From NCBI GenBank assembly GCA_000310025.1, contig FN649726.1, forward strand, positions 1,572,758 through 1,592,610: a DNA stretch of 19,853 nt. The letters are read 5' to 3'. Of this stretch, positions 1 to 10,200 are shown piece after piece. This DNA comes from Ectocarpus siliculosus (lineage: Eukaryota > Sar > Phaeophyceae > Ectocarpales > Ectocarpaceae). Positions within the stretch are counted from its first letter, which is position 1; every line of letters begins with the position of its first letter. A program made the translations under genes and the position numbers. The notes under the pieces are model-generated. The model was given only the letters and a program-made list of their open reading frames with translations, did no database searches and was not told where the DNA came from.

Positions 1-247
1 CGGTTGGGGGGGGGGGGGCGGGTCGACAAGTTGGGTGACGGGTGCTGGTTCAACCCCTAACTAAATCTACAGAGCAAGGGAACCCAGTAGCCCTCCCTCT
101 CTCCTCCGTCTCGGAAGAGATGCATGCCCAGTCAACGGTCTCAGCGCAAGGGCAAATAACAACGCGTAGCACCCCTTGTGTCTGCGGCGAGCGTTCTTCA
201 ATCTTTGCCCTTCTCCTCTCGTCTCGCTGTGCGTGTGTCTATCCGCC
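1..247 (+). other. 5' flank
   Basis: Opens with a G-tract (6-18). Pyrimidine-rich at 190-246, which could be a 5' UTR or the 3' end of an intron from an upstream exon outside the window. Nothing else recognised. Confidence 0.5.
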
Positions 248-364
248 ATGGAACCCATTCAACAAAGTTACAAGCTGGCCTGGAATCAGTCGGACTTGGT
301 CGAAGAAGGCGGGGACATGTTCATCACCCTCTCGGCGAGGGGTATCGAGGGGCAGGGCATGATC
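248..364 (+). CDS. Exon 1: start of DOMON domain
   Basis: Residues 1-39. The stretch YKLAWNQSDL followed by MFITLSARG matches the opening beta strands of DOMON domains. The exon ends phase 0 at a GTGAGT donor (365). ATG 248 sits in a good initiator context (CCGCCATGG), so it is used as the start, but it gives no signal peptide. DOMON-b561 proteins normally have one. The exon may instead be internal, entered at AG 190-191 or AG 266-267, with the true start upstream of the window. The frame is open from about 170 and encodes a short hydrophobic run just before ATG 248, without an upstream in-frame ATG. Confidence 0.62.
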
Positions 365-1163
365 GTGAGTGCTCATGAAGTTGTCAGTGCCGTGCTGCAG
401 TCAAGGGGGCGCATGTGCGGCAGCGTTGTGCACGGGTGTTGACGTGGTTCTTGGGGGTAACGCATGTAACATTTAGTATTGCTTGGGTGGGGGACGGGTG
501 GTTCGGGGGCACTTCGCAGTTAATGTAGGGTACAGCGCGTTTGTACGATTCCCGGTGTCTCGTTCCAAGCACGGTTGTCGGTTGTAGGATAGATAGCGTT
601 GTTAAGATACAAGAGCGTATTTCTACGCGCCAAACACGCCTTCCATCTCAAGTTTATCCCTCGCGTTGGATCGTACGGATTCTAGAAACGAAGCTGTTCC
701 AACGACAAGTGACTCGCTCGCTCGCTCACTCGCTGGAACCGTTGTGAATAGTGCGATTTTTTCTTGTGTGTATGTTTTTCGTCGTAGCAGCGTTCCTGTT
801 TGGCGAGAATTCGTGGGCGGGTCTCTCTGGAGATTGTGCATGGTGTTTAGGATATTTTTGTACTGCATACCCCTCGTGCGTGTCTCGCTCTAACCGTTAT
901 GGCCCTAGTTGTGTTGCCTTTTGTTTGTGTTTCTTGTTTTGTTGGCGTAGTTTTTTCTGCTGCCATTCGTACGTGTCCACGAGCCGCCCGCCTTGATGCC
1001 GTGTCAATTGTTCTCGGTGCGTCAAAGGCAATCGGGTTCGGAGGGCTGAGCATGGAGACCGCAGACGACTTCGTCATCTGCGTGGTCGAGTCGGAGACCT
1101 CGGCCGAGTGCACAGACCGCAGCGCGCCCAGGGAGTGAGTGCAGACAGACAGACAGACACACA

Positions 1164-1200
<37 letters not shown>

Positions 1201-4200
1201 CAGACTGACACAGACACTCAGATAGACAAGGAGGAGACAAACAGATGGACTGGGAGGCATAGAGACGGGACGGACAGGCAGGGGAGAGAGTGAGAGAGAG
1301 CGAGTCCCGGACACGACCTTTTGTGGAAGAGTCCTGCGGGTAGAGTCAACACCATCTGGGTGGTGGGTGACGCGAGCTCGAAATCGTGGTATAGACATTC
1401 GTTGCCGGGGCGCCTGAGAGCATCCAGCTTTGACTACTGAGTATTGGTTCGTCACGCAACAGGGAAGCCGTGAAATGTCAAGAGACCGGCACAAAATAAA
1501 CAGCGGCGGATAACACACGGGCGTTGAGTCAATCAAGGGGCCGTTTGAGTGTTCCCGAATGGCAGATAAGCATGTCCGTGAGGAGGCAACCGAGCGAACC
1601 GGCCTCCTGGGGAGCGAGCACGTCCCGCGATTTCGCCGACTGGTTCGGCTTGCGGAGTATGCGAAAAGTTGTCCCTCATTTTCCGGTCGGTGTCGCGCAT
1701 TTTGCGGCTTGAGCATCGTTGGGACCGCCCTCGCTTTTTCATAACCGGATCGTACAGTATGTTTTAGGAACGTCTCATTGTGTCATCGACCGCGCTTTCG
1801 CGCCACAGTGACAAGCCCGTCAGTCTCCGCGGAACCTAGAATAGGAAGAAAACATTTTTTTTTTTGCCGTTTTATCTTGTAGCTCGTGTCGATCGTGCTG
1901 ATCGCGACCGCCCAACGTGTCTGTCGGGGGGGGCGTCTTGCGAATTTTTTGCAGGCGGTCCGAACCGCCCCTCGATGACGAAGAGAACACCGACCTCGAT
2001 GTGGTAACCGTGAGCGTAGACGGGGAGTGGACCAGTGTCACCTTCGCGCGCTCCGGCGAGGGCACCGACGACTCGGTAAGGGACGGACGGGGGAAAGCGA
2101 AAGAGGTCAGCATCAACATGTGTCTTGTTGTTGTTGCTCGGATGTGTGAGGGTAAACTTCCTATCGCCGAGAAACATCACCCCTCTGTGTATATTGAAAG
2201 CAAGAGGTGTAGTTTTGAGTGGACGCCGTCAAATTGAAGTTTTTATGTAGGATTTCGCAAGATTTTGCCCGCTTCCCCACTCCTGAAATCATCTCAGGTG
2301 GTATTTTGAATCTGAAACTCAACACTCACTGGGTGTGCGGGCGGAAGTACATACTCAGGCTTTGTCGAGGCCGAACGTGTAGGCATGTTTTTCGTGCAGT
2401 CAGACAGATTCCAGAGATCTTGTCGAGTTTCAGTGAACGAATGCGCACCGATGTCTTCCACCAAACTTCTGCGTGGCAGCGGGTGAAGCGGGGTGCTGTG
2501 TGTTGATGCACGACGACTAAGTGAGAAGCAATCGCACCGCAACAAACCGTGCTCTCAGGAAGAGATGGCCCTAGTCATGGCAACCGCTGGTCGCGAATTG
2601 CAGCGGTAGGTTGAGGAATACATACATAAAATTTAAGAGTGAGAAGTAGGGTTCTCTGTGTAAGCGGCATCATTCCAGCAATACGCGTAGCGACGACTGT
2701 TGTTGTTGCGCAACTTTTCTTGCATAAAGGGCAAACGAAAGATGAACGCCAGCCCTCCCAGCGAGTTCCTAGCCCTCCGTGTTTGGTTCCCCCTGCGACA
2801 ACACAATACATCAGGACTACCTTCTTAGCGACGACATATACCTCTCCCAAGATACCTCCATTATCTACTCCTGGCGCTCCGGCGACGGCATTGGCAAGCA
2901 CCCCAACAGCCAACGCGGGGCGGCCCAGGTCAACTTTCAGGATGGCTCGGTCGCTGACGAGCAGTGCTCTGACTCCGCAGAGTACTACTCCCTCCACGGC
3001 GCCCTGCTACTTGTCGCGTGGATGATAATCGCGCCCTACGGGATCTACCAGGCCCGGTGAGGGGACTACCGTAAAAACGCGCACGAGATATACCTCATCA
3101 CTCCCCCCTTTGGTCGGCTTGCTATTTAGGAGGTCAACAGGTCTCCGCCGCCGGACAGCTAGCTGTAGATAGAAATCAAATAGACGCTTTGGAGAATTGG
3201 GCTGGTACATGCTCGGAAAGTACAGCTGGGGTGCGGTCCTTGAACAGTTGAAATTGTCCAACAAAATGGAAGCTTTCCTGTCCTGCCGGCTCTATGTTGT
3301 GCATGGAAGTCGTTCCAAGCCGGTGGACTACTTGCATTGTTTTGTTGTGTGTATGTTTGTGTCCCTTCAAGAAAATTCTCGCGAAAACCTCCAGGTGACC
3401 GAGGGTTTGACGTTCGCACGCCCACGGTGTAGTGTTTTGCGTCTTTCACCAGCATAGCACCGAACCTAAGTGTTACATGTCAATTAGGTTTAATAGGTCA
3501 TTTCAAATTGTAGCCCCGGTCCGTGGGGGGACGGGTCGAAGGCGTGTTTATTACCCTGCTTTGGGCACACCACCTTTAGCGTTGTTTTCGCGAAACTGTC
3601 CAGCAAGGCAAAGTGGTCCCGATGCGCGAACGATCGTCGTTGGTCTTTTCATCTGAAGCTTGGGTTGAAGAGGCCGACGATCCACCATGCGGTACCACGT
3701 TTATCCCTCCCTATCAACACGGGTAGGTGTATCCGGTAAAACACCCAACTTGTTCCAGCTGCATTTCCTTCCTGCTGCTTTTTTTCGCTGCGTGTGCTAC
3801 ATGTCTGACGATCTGTGTATGGTCGTCTTCGCTGTATCCCCCTCCTCCGAGTTCATTTTCTGACACTTTTGCGTTTCTATCATCCTCTGTTTTATCTACA
3901 TGACTACATCTCTGTTCCTCTGGCTGGCTCAGGTATCGGAAGGGCAAGAAATCGTTCATCGGCAACCAATGGTGGGAGATGCACCAAGAGTGCATGGTAA
4001 GTCCGTTTGGTGCGCTGGACTCTTTGCCGTACCCTACCTGTTGCTTTTCGCGAGTGATGCGAAGTCATGTCGGTTTCTTTCCCCGCATTCAGCAGAATTT
4101 TGAGTTAGTTTAACCCGACGGGTGCTGGATAGAGGTCAAAACGGCTTTCATGTCAAGACCAGAACAACGGCAGCTGCAGGGAAGGGGACGGGGTTGCCCT

Positions 4201-7200
4201 TGGGGCAGCGACACAAGTTTCCCCGCGCGACAGATGGGGGTGTCGTGACTGAGGGCCCACGGACCTTGTTTGCGGTCACTTTCGGTTTACATCATCCGGG
4301 GCATATGGTATACCTCTGTACCACAATACCACTATTATAGTACGCTAGGAGTTGCGCGTTGTTTGTCCGGCTTCTCCCTGCCCGTTGTGTAGTTGGTTTT
4401 GAAGTGGGGGAGAAACAAAAAGAGTTTCCTCATGCCGACAGGGATGCCACAATCAAAATGAACCCCATGGGTATGTGCCCCCCCCCCCCACCCCCCGGTG
4501 ATTGCCATCGGGGTTGGGTTTTCGTCGCTTGGCAACGACGTTGTAAAACAAGCTCCCCCCGCCGGTGTTCATGTAGTCGCGGAATGTCCGTGGTACGAAG
4601 AGGAGAGGGAAGTGTACATGACTGAGCTGGGAAAAATACAAGGAGCGTACAGGGAGATGTTTGAGGCATGGAATAGAAAGGAGAGGACGGTAGCTGTACT
4701 GGGGAGTAGGAAGTGGTTTGAAAAGGCGGGAAGGGATATCGTAAGGATAGACAGACTAGGGAAGACATTTTTGAGCCACCTTTGGCAAAGTAGGAAGGAA
4801 CGATTGGCCATCGGTGATCCGTCCTGTGGGAACAATGCTCCGTCCTCTCGAGGACGCGTGGTCAATGGTCTAACCGCTTAGGCATGCAAAACATAAGAGT
4901 ACGCCCCCCCCCCCGGTGTATGCCATCGGGATTGGGTTTTCGATGCTTGGCAATCGACGTTGTAAAACAAGCCTATTCTCTTCGTGAGCTCGGCAACCAG
5001 ATTACCGTTTGTTTTTTTTACCTCTGTTTTTTTTTTGCGGTAACCATAATGGTGGTCGAGTAGATCATGATGTGCGGGGTAGAGAACCCTCACTCCGCGC
5101 AACGGGGGATGATCGCACCACGTTGTGTTCAAATGGTCAAGCTTCCTCGAGGCAGTTACGCAGTGCTTATAACTGTCTCTGGAAGTGAAGCAGCAGAAAA
5201 TAAATTGAGTCATACGCAGCTGTCATCCGTACGCAAGGAAGTAAGCACAAGATGCCGAACACCCTTAGCAGGATGCAGCTCACCCTTCATGCGACTCGCC
5301 GAATACCTCACGGCGCTTCGCGCTTGGTGGTGTGAGAGCCTGGTCCGGTGAGAACCCGGCGTGCTCCGTCCCGGCTTTGTAGGGATGTGAGATCAATGGT
5401 CTAACGACTACGGCATGCACGACTATGAGTATCCCCCCCCCCCTTCTGGTATTCCCGACCCCCCGGGCGACGGTGTTTGCCATCGGGGTTGGGTTTTCGT
5501 CTCTTGGCAACGACGTTGTAAAACAAGCCGCCCCCCCCGGTGTTTGCCATCGGGGTTTGGGTTTTCGTCGCTTGGCAACGACGTTGTAAAACAAGCCCCC
5601 CACTCGGTGTTTGCCATCGGGATTGGGTTTTCGTCGCTTGGCAACGACGTTGTAAAACAAGCCAATTCACTTCGTGAACTCGGCAACCAGGTTACCGTTT
5701 TTTTTTTTTACCTCGTTTTTTTTTGGCGGTAACCATAATGGTGGTCGAGTAGATCATGTTGTGCGGGGTGGAGAACCCTCACTCCGCGCAACGGGGGATG
5801 ATCGCACCACGTTGTGTTCAAATGGTCAAGCTTCCTCGAGGCAGTTACACAGTGCTTACAACTGTCTCTGGAAGTAAAAGCACCAGAAAATAAATTAAGT
5901 CATACGTAGCTGTCATCCGTACGCAAGGAAGTAAGCACAAGATGCCGAACACCCTTAGCAGGATGCAGCTCACCCTTCATGCGACTCGCCGAATACCTCA
6001 CGGCGCTTCGCGCTTGGTGATGTGAGAGCCTGGTCCGGTGAGAACCCGGCGTGCTCCGTCCCGGCTTGGTAGGGATGCGAGGTCAATGGTCTAACGACTA
6101 CGGCATACATGACTATGAGTACACCCCCCCCCCCCCCCTTCTGGGATTGCAACAGGTAATATGTGCGGAAGCTCTGCTCCCCCTCGCCATCACAGCCGTT
6201 TTCACAACCTCCGGCTCGCACAACTCGGAGCACGCCAAGTGGGGTAAGTCGATGGCAAAAACAAACTCATCAAGATTGTCCGGTGCGTGTGGTGCGTGTG
6301 CGTGGGGGAGGGGGGCAGCTGGCATCAGAATGTCTCAGAATATGTATCTATGCTTGTTGTTTTCCCTCGCCGGAGGGGGGATCTTCTTGAAAAGCGCAAT
6401 ACAGGTGCAGCGGCGCATACGCGCAGTTCCATACCTTTGTTGATCCAAGCGCTGGTGGTGGTGAGAAGTTCTCGCACTGGTTGATGAGTCGGGGTGGGGT
6501 GGGGTGGGGGGGTGTACTCATAGTCGTGCATGCCGTAGTCGTTAGACCATTGACCTCGCAGGGTGGGGTGGGGTGGGGTGGGGGTATTCTTGTCCAGCTA
6601 GCATGAGCCATGCCAAGTGGGAGCCCTCTCGGTTGCGTGTATTCCGGTTTTGTCGTAGGCCGTGGGGTAAGTATAGGCAGTGGTTTCGGACGCGGAGGAG
6701 AGAGGTGAACATCGAAGCCAACGCCTTCCTCCTTCTCCTACCCCCCTTTCCCTTTGGACTCTGGCTAACTGGGTGCCTACCCTTGCGATATTTTTCAAGG
6801 CTTCTACATGGTCGGAGCTATCGTGCTGCAAATCGGGACCGGTTTTGCCCGTGTTCGCGCGTTGGAGGCAAAATCCAACAACTTCTCGCTCTTCCACCGG
6901 GTGCGTGCTTGTTCCACCGTTTTGTGTGGCGTCAGGATTCCATGCTTGGTGTTTTCTGGTAGTGTGTGCGTGGTACTCGACTGCTCCTCGATCAATTCGC
7001 GTTCTGAACCTCCTACCCGAACAAGGTGGTGGAATGGGGTGCTGTCCCAAGCAGCGGTGATGCTCGATGTAAAATAGAACGCCGCTAGTCTTTCGTTGTA
7101 GGCCTGTAGTCTGGGGGCTAAACCTTTACCCTGCAAATCGATGCTGGACGTTTGGCTGCCGGAGCGTGACATGGGCCTATCAAGGAAAGGATAGATACGC

Positions 7201-10200
7201 TTGGGGCAATGAGAGGAATCACCCGAGACGGAGTGGCAGCACCACGCCCCTCTGCTCGACGGTGCATTTATGTTAATTTGTGTCCCCAAAAAATCACATC
7301 ATCTGATGAACGCCAGGTGAACAAGCACTTCCATATCTCGGCGGGATGGTTCGCCTACGCTGCAGGACTCGTCCAGTGCTACAGAGGTCTCGAGTTAGTC
7401 TCTGGCTCCGACAAGCTCATATTCTCAGCGGTAGACATCAACTTCACCGTGAGTGCCTATGTTATAATAGTGTGTATGCTTCGATCGTGTTTGGTGGTGG
7501 TGGTATCCTCAGTGGCGGATGTCGGCTTCATTTTGTGTCTTCGTGTGTCGGGTTTAGTTGCTATCAGGCAGGAAGCATGCGTGTCGCTGTTGGCGGCAGG
7601 GGATGGCGGTCGTGGCGGCGGCGACGATGGTGCTTGCATCGTTGTGTTCGGTGGTGTCGGGGGCTTAGCTCATCGTAAGTCCCCAAGATGCGGAAAGGTT
7701 CCAACCGAGTATTAATCCGAACACGCACCCCAATCGCTCTCTGGTCTTGTGTGTTCATCGTTCGGCCAGTTGGGTAACTTCCAGGTTGTGCAGAAGACGC
7801 TTTTCCCGATTTGGTTGGGGATCATACCGCCCATCTTCTTGGTCCTCGAAGTACGCAAGCAAGCTCGAAGGGTTAGTCCATTGCGCGAGGGCGTGAGGCA
7901 TGATGCGATGCTCGCAAAGATGAAGGACGGTGAAGGGTTATCGGTGGGCGGGGTTATGGACGAGGGTTTCGATGAAGGCTGAGGGCGTGTGCACCCTCAG
8001 ATGAATGGTGATGGAGCCGTAGCGAATTAGTGAGCGATAGGATGGGGCCATTGTGAGTGAGTGACAAATTCGACGTTGCTGAAGAATGCGGGTGTGTGAG
8101 GAAAGGGCGCGACCGCAGAAAAGGATCTGGATTTCTGCACCAGCCGCGTGTGCGTGCGTGTACCGTAGCAAGATATCTTGTCGGCCGCGATCAACAAGGC
8201 ATGGTATCCCTGTTCAACACTGATCGTGTCCGTGTGTTGTGTTGTGTTGGGGAGGAGTATCGAGTGGGTGGTCACCCTTAGCTCTGATAAACAGTGCGAT
8301 GTGCTCACGGTTTGTTTTGGGGTGAGCAGCGTTTGGTGGTGTCCTTTGATGAATTTCTTCTCTCTTGTTGTCACGACCGGGAGATCGACGAAACTGGTAC
8401 CGTTTTGGTGCACTGCTGTTTGTGCTCATGCGCCGATCGCACGCGCTTGCTTCTCGATCGACGGCTATAACAAAACAGTTTTTCACTAAGGGTGCCGCCC
8501 GGCTGTGCTGCTTCGTGGAGCTGGTCAACGAGAAATTCACCGACGAAGCTATCCAGCAAGAGGTGGACAACCGGCTCATGCCCAGAACGGAGGAGCTGCC
8601 GATCTACACCATGCAGGAGTTCAACGACAAGGTAGGCTAACAAGCGAACGTCCGGGTCGCACTTCTTTCAGTTGGATTGTAGTAGTCCCTACGAAAATTA
8701 GGTCCTTACTTTTGTTGCGCACATGTGCGGACGAGGGGGTGCAGGGTGGAGGTCAGAGCGATTTTTTTGGCAAATATCTGCAGCAGCAACAACAGCACTA
8801 ACGACAATTGCAAAAACAACAGCGCCCATAACGCCCTGTTTTGATTGCCGCCTTTTGGATTAGTCCGTGTCTCTCGCCTCTCTGTAAGTTCCCGTACGTC
8901 TCTGATAATTTTTGTTGCCTGGCCTCTTCTCAGGTTCGGGTTAGGGTTAGTGGTTCGACAAACTTCCAGCGTCGTTAAGAGGGGCATCGATAGCCACCTT
9001 CCGTGCCGTCAGCGAACCACACAGGTCGTCCGACATAAGAACCCGCCGTTCACAATTCATAGATTCGTTTAAATTATGCTCTACTGGGGGTAGTTGCCAC
9101 AAACTACCTCAACTGTTTCCATCTACCGTAGGAAAGAGACCGGGGATATCAACACCACAACATCCGTGGCTCGAAAAAAACACCTACACACCCCGTGTGC
9201 TGCCCCTCGCTTACTCAGGCCGAACCGGGCCACAGCATCATGCGTTGTCTATTTTGTCTTCGTTGTTGTTTTTCTTCCGGGTCTTGACGATTGTCTTCCT
9301 TCTTCGTGGGGTTTCGGGTTCATCCATAAGGTCTTGAACGGGCGGTCGTGGGTGATCGTCGACGGCGCGGTCCTCAACGTGAGCGACTTCGCGAAGCGGC
9401 ACCCCGGTGGCATACGCCTCATCATCAACGCCATGGGCACCGACGTGACGTCCGAGTTTTTAGGGGAAAACGCCTCCGTTGGAAACCCCGGAACGGTCTA
9501 CAAACCCCACCGTCACACTGATGTGAGTCGATCCGGTCTACGCAAGGGGGGAGGGGGGGGGTCACGCATGGGCGGATCCGCACGTGGTTTTCCGTTTTGC
9601 CCTCTGATGCTCTAGATGGGGTAGGTAAGGGTACGATTGTTTTGTATAGCCCTCCGCGTGTCGGTGCGCCGTGCTTGGAGCAATATTGCGCTGAGCACGC
9701 GTGACTTACCGCGGCGCCCTATCTAGGTGGTGGAACCCGTGGTACTTGATGTAGATCTGACTTGACACGGGCACCACCAACCAAGCGTATCGTTCTCTCC
9801 GGCCTGCACTCCCAGAAGGGAAGCGAGAGCCGACCACGAGAGGATGGCAACAGCCTTACTTATAGATTATAATACCAACCCGCCCATCCTTGACTCGCTG
9901 CGTCAGGGCGTGAAGCATCTTGCAGCAATATAGCGAAACGCCGAAAATGAGCCAACACCCTCCTACCTGCCGCAACCAGGGAAACGCCTCTTCAAAGTCC
10001 AATAATATCCACCCCAGATAAATAACCATCCAGTAAATCGCCTTCACCGCTAATAACATACCGTCCTGAATACTCCCCCCCCCCCCCCGAAAATATCTAT
10101 TATCCACCTCACAAGACTGCCCTCGAGATCGCTAGGAGCCTCGTGGTGGGGTACATCGAGGAAGAGGATGACATGGAAGAGACCTACACAAGCGAAGCCG

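Larger units (their letters stand above)
3997..6155 (+). other. Intron 5, repeat-rich
   Basis: The largest intron (2159 bp). GTAAGT donor; acceptor GCAACAG right after a C-tract. From about 3997 to 4470 nothing is recognised. From about 4478 to 6148 it consists of mobile-element and repeat material described separately. Confidence 0.82.

Noticed and set aside
847-1716. 289-residue minus-strand open frame, with another at 1022-1240
   Set aside because: Its middle is a Cys/Leu/Ser/Val periodicity produced by reading the CAGA microsatellite backwards, and it overlaps exon 2, which has clear DOMON motifs on the plus strand.
2829-3056. AG at 2827-2828 as acceptor of exon 4
   Set aside because: It would enter one base out of phase with exon 3 and drop a DOMON strand; AG at 2813-2814 fits phase and alignment.
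4497-5662. Resemblance of the 58-bp monomer to cloning-vector lacZ-alpha sequence (ACGACGTTGTAAAAC)
   Set aside because: Only about 15 contiguous bases match, the surrounding bases differ, and the monomer occurs in five diverged copies embedded in other repeats, so it is not vector contamination.
5280-5686. Several open frames over the repeat array giving repeated peptides such as CFTTSLPSDENP
   Set aside because: They are translations of the 58-bp monomers, frame varies between copies, and there is no sign of selection for coding.
9856-10107. 83-residue minus-strand frame with hydrophobic stretches in intron 11
   Set aside because: Starts next to a C/G tract, has no recognisable family, no neighbouring exons and lies wholly inside an intron of the main gene. 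It could be an old element fragment but cannot be supported.
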